Source: Streptomyces fumanus (lineage in GTDB: Bacteria; Actinomycetota; Actinomycetes; Streptomycetales; Streptomycetaceae). Taken from it: a DNA stretch of 64,000 nucleotides. The translations under genes and the position numbers were made by a program. This document shows positions 8,300 through 16,558 of this stretch, in pieces. Numbering within the stretch: the first letter of the stretch is position 1; each line of letters starts with the position of its first letter. Where the stretch lies: positions 62,001-126,000 of the forward strand of contig NZ_BNBI01000019.1 in NCBI RefSeq assembly GCF_014655295.1, read 5' to 3'. The notes under the pieces were generated by a model, which was not told the origin of the DNA, ran no database searches, and saw nothing but the letters and a program-made list of their open reading frames with translations.

Positions 8300-9214
8300 T
8301 CAGCCGCGCCGGCGCCGGGCGACGAGCAGCGCGCCGCCGCCCGCGGCGACCAGGGCGACGGCGCCGCCCGCCACGTACGGGGTCGCGGAGTTCCCGCCGG
8401 TCTCGGCGAGGCCGGCCTCGGCGGGGGCGCCCTGCGGCTCCACCTGGGCGCCCGGCCGCTCGGACCCGGCGGGGGCGGGGCCGCCGTCCGCGCCGGGTGT
8501 CTCGCAGGTGGCCCGCGCCAGAGTGAGCGTGCCCTCGACCTCGGCGACGTTCAGCTTCAGCGGGTCGACGGAGACGGTCAGCCGCAGCGCGGTGGCGGCG
8601 GCCGTACGGGAGGTGGTCTCCTCCTCGGACAGGTCCAGTTGCACCTCGCCGACGCCCGGCACCGTCACCTGGGTGGTGCCGCCCGCGGTCAGGGTGACCT
8701 TCTTGCCGAGGACGGTGACCGGGCCCAGCAGTTCGGCGTCGGCGACGGGGGCCTTCCCGGCCGCGCAGACGGCCCGGGAGGTGACCTGGGCGACCTCGAT
8801 CAGGGAGAGCAGGGGCAGACCGGGCACGTGCACCGCGGCCCGGGCGAGTTCGGTACGGCCCTGCGCGCGTCCGCCGGTGACGGTGGCCTCGGCGTCGGCG
8901 ACGTCCGCGCGCAGGACGCTGAACGGCCTGCCGCCGTCCACGCCGTCCAGGGTGGCGGTCAGCGCGGTCTTCCGGGCGCTGGCGGGCGCCTGGACCTCGT
9001 TGAGGGAGACGGCGAGGGGGACCCGTACCGTCTTGTTCAGCAGGCCCACGTCGAGGCCGGTGCGCAGGACGACGGCGCTCGCCCGTCCCGGGCCGGCGGG
9101 CCCGGTGGCGTGGGCGGTGCCCGTGCCCAGGGTCGCGGGACCGGCGGCCAGGGCGGTGGCCGCCGCGACGGTGGCGAGCCGGCGGGCGGGCAGGCGGGAG
9201 GTGGTGCGGTTCAC
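8300..9214 (-). CDS. LAETG-type sortase-anchored surface protein (SCO1860 family)
   Basis: A 304-residue secreted protein. The GTG at 9214 gives a normal signal peptide: basic N-region, hydrophobic segment about residues 13-30, then cleavage after AHA. A GGGGGT ribosome site lies about 10 bases upstream; the reading frame continues 14 codons further upstream to 9256 without a good site. The C-terminus has the sortase signature LAETG, a hydrophobic membrane segment and an RRRRG tail, so it should be linked to peptidoglycan by a class E-type sortase. The central region is variable, with a proline/alanine-rich wall-spanning stretch before the sorting signal. The binding role, if any, is unknown. 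Confidence 0.85.
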   Translation of the reverse strand: MNRTTSRLPARRLATVAAATALAAGPATLGTGTAHATGPAGPGRASAVVLRTGLDVGLLNKTVRVPLAVSLNEVQAPASARKTALTATLDGVDGGRPFSVLRADVADAEATVTGGRAQGRTELARAAVHVPGLPLLSLIEVAQVTSRAVCAAGKAPVADAELLGPVTVLGKKVTLTAGGTTQVTVPGVGEVQLDLSEEETTSRTAAATALRLTVSVDPLKLNVAEVEGTLTLARATCETPGADGGPAPAGSERPGAQVEPQGAPAEAGLAETGGNSATPYVAGGAVALVAAGGGALLVARRRRG

Positions 9215-9237
9215 TGTGGTGGGACCCCCAGGAAGAC

Positions 9238-9256
9238 ATGCGTGCGGGGCACGCAT
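9238..9256 (-). promoter_or_regulatory. Perfect 8-bp inverted repeat in the 5' leader of the LAETG gene
   Basis: ATGCGTGC, a 3-base loop, then GCACGCAT, located 24-42 bases upstream of the GTG start at 9214. On RNA it would form a stable hairpin just upstream of the ribosome site; on DNA it could be a protein-binding palindrome. Confidence 0.5.
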
Positions 9257-9317
9257 GAGCGATGTGCTCGGGACCCCGTCAGGATGTCCGCCCCGGCGAC
9301 CGGCCGTCAGCCGCCTG

Positions 9318-9346
9318 ATGACGCTTCACACCATCGTGGAGTTTCC
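9318..9346 (-). promoter_or_regulatory. Candidate ECF-sigma promoter of the LAETG gene
   Basis: On the minus strand, GGAAAC (9346-9341), a 17-base spacer, then CGTCAT (9323-9318). This resembles actinobacterial ECF promoters of the GGAAC/CGTC kind. A start near 9311 would leave a leader of about 97 bases that includes the hairpin at 9238-9256. It is based on two short boxes only. Confidence 0.4.
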
Positions 9347-9406
9347 GCGTACGTATTCGATTCCTCCGGCACGGGTGTGCCCCGGCGTCCCTCCCGTCCC
9401 CGCGGG

Positions 9407-10498
9407 CTAGCCGACGACGCGTCCGCGCAGCACCACCCGGCGCGGGGCGGCCAGCACCCGCACGTCGGCGCGCGGGTCCGCCTCGTACACCACCAGGTCG
9501 GCGGGGGCGCCCTCGGTCAGGCCGGGCCGGCCGAGCCACTCCCGGGCCGCCCAGGTGGTCGCCGCCACCGCCGCGACGGGCGGGAGGCCCGCGGTGACCA
9601 GTTCGGCGACCTCGGCGGCGGCCAGGCCGTGCGGCAGGGTGCCGCCCGCGTCGGTGCCGACGTAGACCGGCACGCCCGCGTCGTAGGCGTCGCGGACGGT
9701 GTCGTGACGGCGGGCGTGCAGCCGGCGCATGTGGGCGGCCCAGCGGGGGAACTTGGCCTCGCCGCCGTCGGCCAGGCCGGGGAAGGTGGCCGTGTTGACG
9801 AGGGTGGGCACGATGGCCACGCCCCGCTCGGCGAAGAGCGGGATGGTGTCGTCGGTGAGGCCGGTGGCGTGCTCGACGCAGTCGATGCCGGCCTCGACCA
9901 GGTCGCGCAGGGAGTCCTCGGCGAAGCAGTGCGCGGTGACCCGGGCGCCGAGCCGGTGCGCCTCGGCGATGGCGGCCTCGACCGCGCCGCGCGGCCAGCA
10001 CGCCGCGAGGTCGCCCAGGTCGCGGTCGATCCAGTCGCCGACCAGCTTCACCCAGCCGTCGCCGCGCCGGGCCTCCTGGGCGACGTACGCGACGAGGTCC
10101 TCGGGCTCGATCTCCCAGGCGTAGTTGCGGATGTAGCGGCGGGTCCGGGCGATGTGCCGGCCGGCCCGGACGATCCTGGGGAGGTCCTCGCGGTCGTCGA
10201 TCCAGCGGGTGTCGGAGGGCGAGCCCGCGTCGCGCAGCAGCAGCGCGCCCGCGTCCCGGTCGGTCAGCGCCTGCTTCTCGGCGGTCTCCGCGGGCACCGC
10301 GCCGTGCCGGTCCAGACCGACGTGGCAGTGCGCGTCGACCAGGCCGGGCAGCACCCACCCCTCGACCGTGCGGACCTCGGCGGCCCCCGCCGGCCGGTCG
10401 TACGAGATCCGCCCGCCGATCACCCACAGCTCGTCCCGGACCTCCTCCGGCCCGACCAGCACCCGACCCTTGACGTGCAGCACCGTGTGATCGCTCAT
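9407..10498 (-). CDS. Amidohydrolase family protein (imidazolonepropionase-like)
   Basis: A 363-residue metal-dependent hydrolase of the amidohydrolase superfamily. It shows the expected metal ligands in order: HCH in LVDAHCHVGLD (about residue 55), a possible bridging lysine in DGWVKLVGDW, histidines in VTAHCFAED and CVEHATGLT, and an aspartate in VGTDAGGTL. Substrates in this branch include cyclic amides, dipeptides and imidazolonepropionate-like rings, and cannot be predicted here. ATG 10498 is preferred over the longer frame to 10687, because the extension is low-complexity and overlaps the region that should hold the divergent promoter. It points away from the neighbouring aminotransferase gene. 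Confidence 0.75.
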   Translation of the reverse strand: MSDHTVLHVKGRVLVGPEEVRDELWVIGGRISYDRPAGAAEVRTVEGWVLPGLVDAHCHVGLDRHGAVPAETAEKQALTDRDAGALLLRDAGSPSDTRWIDDREDLPRIVRAGRHIARTRRYIRNYAWEIEPEDLVAYVAQEARRGDGWVKLVGDWIDRDLGDLAACWPRGAVEAAIAEAHRLGARVTAHCFAEDSLRDLVEAGIDCVEHATGLTDDTIPLFAERGVAIVPTLVNTATFPGLADGGEAKFPRWAAHMRRLHARRHDTVRDAYDAGVPVYVGTDAGGTLPHGLAAAEVAELVTAGLPPVAAVAATTWAAREWLGRPGLTEGAPADLVVYEADPRADVRVLAAPRRVVLRGRVVG

Positions 10499-10728
10499 GC
10501 CCGGCACCTTAGGGCCTGTCCCGGGCGGCAAAGGAGGCGGGCGGAAGGGTCCGCCGGCCCCGCCACCACGGCGGAATCCGCGGTTCCGGGCGTGGCGGTG
10601 TCGCAACCAACCGGCTCCGGCGGGAGTGCCGGGCGGGCCCGCGGTTACCCTCGTCTCACCTGATCCCGACGAACACACCCGACGCACACCGTCCGTACCG
10701 CCGAAGAACGCAGTCCGTCCCGCTGACC

Positions 10729-11853
10729 GTGATCGAAAAGAGCACCGCCGTGAGCCACCCCCTCCTCGACCTCGCCCCGCTGAGCGCCGACCGCTTCGCC
10801 TCCATCGAGGCCCGGGTGGCCCGGCTGCTGGACACCGCGCAGGACGTCGTGATCACGCAGGGCGAGGCGCTGCTGCCGCTGGAGGGCGCGATCCGCGGGA
10901 CGGCCGGGCCGGGCACCGTGGCGCTGAACGTGATCACCGGGCCGTACGGGCAGACCTTCGGGGACTGGCTGCGGGACTGCGGCGCGACCGTGCACGACCT
11001 GGCGGTGCCGTTCCACACGGCGGTGACGGCCGACCGGATCGCCGAGGCGCTCGCCGAGCACCCGGAGACCGACTTCGTCTCCCTGGTGCACGCCGAGGCG
11101 GCCACCGGCAACACCAACCCGGTCGCGGAGATCGGCGAGGTGGTGAAGGCGCACGGCGCGCTGTTCTACCTGGACGCCGTCGCCTCCGTCGGCGCGGAGC
11201 CGGTGCTGCCGGACGCGTGGGGCGTGGACCTGTGCGTGATCGGGGCGCAGAAGGCGATGGGCGGCCCGGCGGGCGTGTCGGCGGTGTCGGTGAGCGAGCG
11301 GGCGTGGGCGCGGATGGCGGCCAACCCGCGGGCGCCGCGCCGGTCGTACCTGTCGCTGCTGGACTGGAAGGAGCGCTGGATCGACGGCGGGCGCAAGGCA
11401 CTGCTGCACGCCCCGGCGCAGTTGGAGATGCTCGCCCTGGAGGCGTGCGTCGAGCGGATCGAGGCGGAGGGCCTGGAGACGGTGATGGCGCGGCACGCCT
11501 CGGCCGCGGCGGCCACCCGGGCCGGCGTGCTGGCGCTGGGCGGCGGCCTGGAGCCGTACGTGCACCGGGCCCGGGAGGCGGCGCCGGTCGCCACCACCCT
11601 GCGGACGCCGGCCGGGGTGGACGCCGCCGAGCTGGTGGCACGCGCGCTGCGCGCGGACCCGGCGCTGCCGCTGGCGGCGGGCGGGGGCGCGCTGGCCCGG
11701 GAGATGATCCGGGTCAACCACTACGGGCCGCTGGCGACCCGCGAGGCGGTGCGCGGCAGCCTGGCGGCGCTCGGTGCCGCGCTGGCCGAGCAGGGCCGGC
11801 CGGCCGACCCGGACGCCGCGTCGCGGGCGGTCGAGGAGACCTGGCCCGCGTAA
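10729..11853 (+). CDS. Class V aminotransferase (alanine-glyoxylate transaminase-like)
   Basis: A 374-residue PLP enzyme of fold type I, class V. The PLP lysine is in IGAQKAMGGPAG (about residue 174), with SLVHAEAATGNTNP (about 114-127) and FYLDAVASVGAEP (about 146-158) as the usual active-site strands. Relatives transfer amino groups between alanine, serine or pyridoxamine and glyoxylate or pyruvate. GTG 10729 and GTG 10750 are both possible; the second has a slightly better upstream AAAAGAG, so the true protein may be 367 residues. A TACCCT box at 10646-10651 is a plausible -10. The gene sits just upstream of ectABCD on the same strand but is separated by a 306-bp promoter region. Confidence 0.75.
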   Translation: MIEKSTAVSHPLLDLAPLSADRFASIEARVARLLDTAQDVVITQGEALLPLEGAIRGTAGPGTVALNVITGPYGQTFGDWLRDCGATVHDLAVPFHTAVTADRIAEALAEHPETDFVSLVHAEAATGNTNPVAEIGEVVKAHGALFYLDAVASVGAEPVLPDAWGVDLCVIGAQKAMGGPAGVSAVSVSERAWARMAANPRAPRRSYLSLLDWKERWIDGGRKALLHAPAQLEMLALEACVERIEAEGLETVMARHASAAAATRAGVLALGGGLEPYVHRAREAAPVATTLRTPAGVDAAELVARALRADPALPLAAGGGALAREMIRVNHYGPLATREAVRGSLAALGAALAEQGRPADPDAASRAVEETWPA

Positions 11854-11987
11854 CCGGCGGATCTTTTCCCGCTGCGAATTCCCGCGTGTTTTCCTGGATA
11901 TAGCAAGCATAATTCCCGTAATCTTCTGCCCGCTTTCCAGAAGGCTAAACGCCAAGATTCCGCGAACACTCCGGGCGGATCAGGTGA

Positions 11988-12003
11988 GTGTGACCCGTCA
12001 CAC
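11988..12003. promoter_or_regulatory. 16-bp palindrome upstream of ectA
   Basis: GTGTGAC-CC-GTCACAC, a perfect inverted repeat about 157 bp before the ectA start, within the 306-bp gap 11854-12159. It also satisfies the GTG-N6-GNCAC pattern I recall for the Streptomyces Crp protein, though the spacing differs from the E. coli CRP site. The rest of the gap is unusually AT-rich for this genome and holds no gene that I can support. Confidence 0.5.
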
Positions 12004-12145
12004 AAACGGCCCGATTTGTGCTTTATATCCGGTGCAAATCATCCCATAACCCCGCCTTCTCGCGTGAGCACCCGGGTCCGCGCAATAACACACGACACGC
12101 GCATCCGTAACCCCGTCCGGCGATGCATTTTTGAATTCCGCTGGG

Positions 12146-12151
12146 TAACTT
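12146..12151 (+). promoter_or_regulatory. Putative -10 box for a leaderless ectA transcript
   Basis: TAACTT ends eight bases before the ectA ATG at 12160, which would place transcription start on or next to the start codon. No ribosome binding site is visible before ectA, which fits leaderless translation. A clear -35 box was not found. Confidence 0.4.
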
Positions 12152-12159
12152 CACTTCGC

Positions 12160-12672
12160 ATGACTGCCGCACACGCAGACCTGCAAATCGACTGTCCGAG
12201 AGTGACGGACGGGGCCGCGCTGTGGCGGATAGCGAGGGATTCGAAGGTGCTCGACCTGAACTCGTCCTACAGCTATCTGCTGTGGTGCCGGGACTTCGCC
12301 GCCACCTCCGCCGTCGCCCGCGCCGAGAGCGGCGAAGCGGTCGGCTTCGTCACCGGCTATGTGCGGCCGGACCGCCCCGACACCCTGTTCGTCTGGCAGG
12401 TGGCGGTGGACGCGGCGTACCGCGGTCGCGGGCTCGCCGCCGCCCTGCTCGACGGTCTGGCCGCCCGGCTGGTGGCGCAGCGGGGGCTGACCACGCTGGA
12501 GACCACCATCAGCCCGGACAACTTCGCCTCGCAGCGGCTGTTCGCCTCGTTCGCCGAGCGGCACGGCGCCGGCCTGGAGCGCGAGGTGCTGTTCGACGCC
12601 GGTCTGTTCCCCGACGGACCGCACGAGCCCGAGGTCCTGCACCGGATCGGCCCCCTGTCGCCCGCCCGCTGA
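12160..12672 (+). CDS. ectA: L-2,4-diaminobutyrate N-acetyltransferase
   Basis: A 170-residue GNAT acetyltransferase that acetylates the gamma-amino group of 2,4-diaminobutyrate, the second step of ectoine synthesis. LDLNSSYSYLLWCRDF (about residues 32-47) is the substrate-binding region typical of EctA, and VAVDAAYRGRGLAAALL (about 84-100) is the acetyl-CoA loop. ATG 12160 is the first codon that fits the family; the frame remains open upstream to 12016 but the extension has no EctA resemblance. There is no visible ribosome binding site, unlike ectB, ectC and ectD. It heads the ectABCD operon, so expression is expected to follow osmotic or heat stress. Confidence 0.95.
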   Translation: MTAAHADLQIDCPRVTDGAALWRIARDSKVLDLNSSYSYLLWCRDFAATSAVARAESGEAVGFVTGYVRPDRPDTLFVWQVAVDAAYRGRGLAAALLDGLAARLVAQRGLTTLETTISPDNFASQRLFASFAERHGAGLEREVLFDAGLFPDGPHEPEVLHRIGPLSPAR

Positions 12673-12742
12673 CACCGGACCCTCTGACCGACTTCGACCC
12701 CCCTCACCCCCTCACCCCCTCACCCACGAGGAGCGTTTCGCC

Positions 12743-14014
12743 GTGACCATCACCCAGCCCGACCTGAGTGTCTTCGAGACCCTGGAGTCCGAGGTACGCA
12801 GCTACTGCCGCGGCTGGCCCACCGTCTTCGACCGCGCGCACGGCAGCCGCATGTACGACGAGGACGGCCACGAGTACCTCGACTTCTTCGCCGGAGCCGG
12901 TTCGCTGAACTACGGGCACAACAACCCGGTGCTGAAACGGGCGCTGATCGACTATCTGGAACGGGACGGCGTCACCCACGGCCTCGACATGTCCACCACC
13001 GCCAAGCGCCGCTTCCTGGAGACCTTCCAGAACCTGGTGCTCCGCCCCCGCGACCTGCCCTACAAGGTCATGTTCCCGGGGCCGACCGGCACCAACGCGG
13101 TGGAGGCCGCGCTGAAGCTGGCCCGGAAGGTGAAGGGCCGCGAGGCGATCGTGTCGTTCACCAACGCCTTCCACGGCATGTCGCTGGGCTCGCTCGCCGT
13201 GACCGGCAACGCCTTCAAGCGGGCCGGGGCCGGCATCCCGCTGGTGCACGGCACGCCCATGCCGTTCGACAACTACTTCGACGGCCAGGTCCCCGACTTC
13301 CTCTGGTTCGAGCGGCTCCTGGAGGACCAGGGCTCGGGCCTGAACAAGCCGGCCGCCGTGATCGTGGAGACCGTGCAGGGCGAGGGCGGCATCAACGTGG
13401 CCCGGCCCGAGTGGCTGCGCGCCCTGGCCGAGCTGTGCGAGCGGCAGGACATGCTGCTGATCGTCGACGACATCCAGATGGGCTGCGGGCGCACCGGCGC
13501 GTTCTTCTCCTTCGAGGAGGCCGGCATCACCCCCGACATCGTGACCGTCTCCAAGTCGATCAGCGGCTACGGACTGCCCATGTCGCTGTGCCTGTTCAAG
13601 CCCGAGCTGGACGTGTGGGAGCCGGGCGAGCACAACGGCACCTTCCGCGGCAACAACCCCGCCTTCGTCACCGCCACCGCCGCCCTGGAGACGTACTGGA
13701 CGGACGGCGCGGCGATGGAGAAGCAGACCCGCGCCCGCGGCGAGCAGATCGAGCAGCACCTGATCTCGATCACCGAGGAGAACCTCGCCGACATCAAGGA
13801 GTACCGGGGCCGCGGACTGGTCTGGGGCCTGGAGTTCCACGACAAGGAGCGGGCCGGCCGGATCGCCAGGCGCGCCTTCGAACTCGGGCTGCTGATCGAG
13901 ACGTCCGGCCCGGAGAGCGAGGTCGTCAAGCTGCTCCCCGCCCTCACCGTCACCCCCGACGAGCTGGACGAGGGCATGACGCTGCTCGCCCGCGCCGTCC
14001 GCGAGACCGTCTGA
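12743..14014 (+). CDS. ectB: Diaminobutyrate-2-oxoglutarate transaminase
   Basis: A 423-residue class III PLP aminotransferase converting aspartate semialdehyde and glutamate to 2,4-diaminobutyrate, the first committed step of ectoine synthesis. Visible features are the PLP phosphate loop MFPGPTGTNAVEAAL (about 108-122), the LLIVDDIQMGCGRTG strand (about 238-252) with the aspartate contacting the PLP ring nitrogen, and the Schiff-base lysine in VTVSKSISGYG (about 268-278). GTG 12743 follows GAGGAG by about 10 bases. It lies 70 bp behind ectA and 53 bp before ectC. Confidence 0.96.
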   Translation: MTITQPDLSVFETLESEVRSYCRGWPTVFDRAHGSRMYDEDGHEYLDFFAGAGSLNYGHNNPVLKRALIDYLERDGVTHGLDMSTTAKRRFLETFQNLVLRPRDLPYKVMFPGPTGTNAVEAALKLARKVKGREAIVSFTNAFHGMSLGSLAVTGNAFKRAGAGIPLVHGTPMPFDNYFDGQVPDFLWFERLLEDQGSGLNKPAAVIVETVQGEGGINVARPEWLRALAELCERQDMLLIVDDIQMGCGRTGAFFSFEEAGITPDIVTVSKSISGYGLPMSLCLFKPELDVWEPGEHNGTFRGNNPAFVTATAALETYWTDGAAMEKQTRARGEQIEQHLISITEENLADIKEYRGRGLVWGLEFHDKERAGRIARRAFELGLLIETSGPESEVVKLLPALTVTPDELDEGMTLLARAVRETV

Positions 14015-14067
14015 CCCGGCGCCACCCCCACTCCCCCGAACCCCCACCTAGGAGGCATCGCAGCACC

Positions 14068-14472
14068 GTGATCGTCCGTTCGTTCAAGGAGATCGAAGGC
14101 ACCGACCGGCACGTGCGGAGCGCGTCCGGCACCTGGGAGAGCAAGCGCATCGTCCTGGCCAAGGAGAAGGTCGGCTTCTCCGTGCACGAGACGATCCTCT
14201 ACGCCGGCACCTCCACCGACATGTGGTACGCCAACCACATCGAGGCCGTCGTCTGCACCAAGGGCGACGCCGAGCTGACCGACCGCGAGACCGGGAAGAC
14301 GTACCGCATCACACCCGGCACCATGTACCTCCTCGACGGCCACGAGCGGCACACGCTCAAGGTCAACGAGGACTTCCACTGCATCTGCGTCTTCAACCCC
14401 CCGGTGACCGGACGGGAGGACCACGACGAGAACGGCGTCTACCCGCTGCTCACCGAACCCGAGGAGGTGTGA
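14068..14472 (+). CDS. ectC: L-ectoine synthase
   Basis: A 134-residue cupin enzyme that cyclises N-gamma-acetyl-diaminobutyrate to ectoine. It starts with the family-typical IVRSFKEIEGTDRHV, and includes WYANHIEAVVC (about residues 52-62) and a second cupin motif around GTMYLLDGHERHTL (about 85-98) that supplies the metal and substrate ligands. AGGAGG at 14050-14055 supports GTG 14068. Length is standard. Only eight bases separate it from the ectD start. Confidence 0.96.
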   Translation: MIVRSFKEIEGTDRHVRSASGTWESKRIVLAKEKVGFSVHETILYAGTSTDMWYANHIEAVVCTKGDAELTDRETGKTYRITPGTMYLLDGHERHTLKVNEDFHCICVFNPPVTGREDHDENGVYPLLTEPEEV

Positions 14473-14479
14473 GTCCACC

Positions 14480-15373
14480 GTGACCGCGACCACCGTCACC
14501 GACCTGTACCCCACCCGCGGCGCCACCGAGGTGGCCACCCCCCGGCAGGACCCGGTGGTCTGGGGCGCCCCCGACGCGCCCGGACCGTTCGGGCCGGCCG
14601 ACCTGCACGCCTTCGAACGCGACGGCTTCCTCGCCCTGGACGAGCTGATCGGCGAGGACGAGGTGGCCGGCTACCGGGACGAGCTGAACCGCCTGGTCGA
14701 GGACCCGGACGTGCGCGCCGACGAACGCTCGATCGTGGAGCCGAAGTCCCAGGAGATCCGGTCCGTGTTCGAGGTGCACCGGATCAGCGAGGTGTTCGCG
14801 CAACTGGTGCGCGACGAGCGGGTGGTCGGCCGGGCCCGGCAGATCCTCGGCTCCGACGTCTACGTCCACCAGTCGCGGATCAACGTCAAGCCGGGCTTCG
14901 GGGCCAGCGGCTTCTACTGGCACTCCGACTTCGAGACCTGGCACGCCGAGGACGGACTGCCCCGGATGCGCACGGTCTCCGTCTCGATCGCGCTGACCGA
15001 GAACTACGCCACCAACGGCGGGCTCATGATCATGCCCGGGTCGCACAAGACCTTCCTGGGGTGCGCGGGGGCCACGCCGAAGGACAACTACAAGAAGTCG
15101 CTCCAGATGCAGGACGCGGGCACGCCGTCGGACGAGGCGCTGACGCGGATGGCCGCCGACCACGGCATCAAGTTGTTCACCGGCAAGGCGGGGTCGGCGA
15201 CCTGGTTCGACTGCAACGCCATGCACGGCTCCGGCGACAACATCACGCCGTTCCCCCGCAGCAATGTCTTCATCGTCTTCAACAGCGTGGAGAACGCGGC
15301 GGTGGAGCCCTTCGCGGCGCCGGTACGGCGGCCCGAGTTCATCGGCGCGCGGGACTTCACCCCGGTGCGCTGA
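14480..15373 (+). CDS. ectD: Ectoine 5-hydroxylase
   Basis: A 297-residue non-haem Fe(II)/2-oxoglutarate dioxygenase that converts ectoine to 5-hydroxyectoine. The iron-binding facial triad is visible as HSD in FYWHSDFETWH (about residues 151-161) and a distal histidine in NAMHGSGDN (about residue 248). The signature strand around those residues, including GLMIMPGSHKTF (about 184-195), is typical of EctD. Having ectD in the operon means both ectoine and hydroxyectoine should be made. A strong hairpin follows at 15381-15426. Confidence 0.95.
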   Translation: MTATTVTDLYPTRGATEVATPRQDPVVWGAPDAPGPFGPADLHAFERDGFLALDELIGEDEVAGYRDELNRLVEDPDVRADERSIVEPKSQEIRSVFEVHRISEVFAQLVRDERVVGRARQILGSDVYVHQSRINVKPGFGASGFYWHSDFETWHAEDGLPRMRTVSVSIALTENYATNGGLMIMPGSHKTFLGCAGATPKDNYKKSLQMQDAGTPSDEALTRMAADHGIKLFTGKAGSATWFDCNAMHGSGDNITPFPRSNVFIVFNSVENAAVEPFAAPVRRPEFIGARDFTPVR

Positions 15374-15380
15374 CCACCCA

Positions 15381-15426
15381 CCGGGCCGGTGCCTTCGTCC
15401 GTGCGGGACGGGCGGCACCGGCCCGG
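15381..15426 (+). terminator. ectABCD terminator hairpin
   Basis: A perfect 13-bp stem (CCGGGCCGGTGCC and its complement at 15414-15426) with a 20-base loop, starting eight bases after the ectD stop. It lies between convergent genes, so it may work for both. Confidence 0.7.
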
Positions 15427-15445
15427 TCGCGTGCGCGTACGTGCT

Positions 15446-16489
15446 CTACAGCGCGTCCAGCAGCCGGTCGACGTCGGCGGCGGTGTTGTAGACGTGGAAG
15501 GCGGCCCGCAGGTTCCCGGCCCGGTCGGCGACCTCGATGCCGGCCCGGCTCAGCTCGGCCTGGCGGTGGCCCAGTCCGGGCACCGAGACGATGGCGGAGC
15601 CGGGCGCGTCGACCGGCTCGTGGCCCAGCGCGGCCAGCCCCGCCCGGAACCGGTCGGCGAGCGCCAGGTCGTGGGCGCGCACCGCGTCCACGCCCAGCTC
15701 CTCGACCAGGGCGAGGGAGTGCCGGGCGCCGGTGTAGGACAGCAGCGCGGGACTCTCGTCGTACCGCCGGGCGGAGCGGGCGTACTCGGTGACCGGGCCG
15801 TAGGTGCTCTGCCAGGGGTGCTCGCCCGCCGCCCAGCCCGCGAACAGCGGGGTGAGGCCGCCGAGGTCCTCGGGGACGACGAGGAAGGCCACGCCGCGCG
15901 GGCAGAACACCCACTTGTAGGCGACCATGGCGACGAAGTCGAAGTCGCCGGCGGTCAGCGGCAGCCAGCCGGCCGACTGGGAGACGTCCACGAGGGTCCG
16001 CGCGCCGTGCGTCCGGGCCGCCTCGCGCAGCGCGGCCAGGTCGGCGAGCCGTCCGTCGGCGGACTGCACGGCGCTGACGGCGACCAGGGCGGTGTCCGGG
16101 CCGACCGACTCGGCGATCCGCTCCAGCGGCACCGCGCGGACCTTGAGGTCGCCGCGTGCGTGGAAGGGGTTGACCAGGGAGGCGAAGTCGCCCTCGGCGG
16201 TGAGGACTTCGGCGCCCGCGGGCAGCGCGGCGGCGACCAGGCCGCTGTAGACGGCGACGGACGCGCCGGCCGCGACCCGGGTCGGCGGCACCCCGGCGAT
16301 CCGGGCGAAGGCGGCGCGGGCCGCCTCCACGTCGGCGAACATGTCGGAGGGCTGCCCGGCCGCCACGGACTCGGTCGCCTCCCGCATCGCGGCCACCGTA
16401 CGGGCCGGCAGCAGGCCCAGGCTGGCGGTGTTGAGGTAGGTGTTCTTCGGCTCGAACTCGGCACGGACGAGGGTCTCGAAGGTCTCCAT
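15446..16489 (-). CDS. Class V PLP-dependent aminotransferase / cysteine-desulfurase-like
   Basis: A 347-residue fold-type I PLP enzyme. It opens with NTYLNTASLGLLP (about residues 14-26), common to class V enzymes that bind the cofactor dimer interface, and has the PLP lysine in MVAYKWVFCPRGVAF (about residue 195). TLVDVSQSAGW (about 170-180) carries the ring-nitrogen aspartate. No catalytic desulfurase cysteine loop is obvious, so a transaminase, epimerase or lyase activity is as likely as desulfuration. ATG 16489 is preferred over the upstream ATG at 16525. The gene is convergent to ectD across the shared hairpin and follows the semialdehyde dehydrogenase on the same strand by 69 bp. Confidence 0.72.
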   Translation of the reverse strand: METFETLVRAEFEPKNTYLNTASLGLLPARTVAAMREATESVAAGQPSDMFADVEAARAAFARIAGVPPTRVAAGASVAVYSGLVAAALPAGAEVLTAEGDFASLVNPFHARGDLKVRAVPLERIAESVGPDTALVAVSAVQSADGRLADLAALREAARTHGARTLVDVSQSAGWLPLTAGDFDFVAMVAYKWVFCPRGVAFLVVPEDLGGLTPLFAGWAAGEHPWQSTYGPVTEYARSARRYDESPALLSYTGARHSLALVEELGVDAVRAHDLALADRFRAGLAALGHEPVDAPGSAIVSVPGLGHRQAELSRAGIEVADRAGNLRAAFHVYNTAADVDRLLDAL

Positions 16490-16558
16490 GGCCTTACTGT
16501 GCGGCCCCCGGGACCCCTCGTCCATCCGTTAATTCCGCGCGATCACCCCAAGGGGGCC

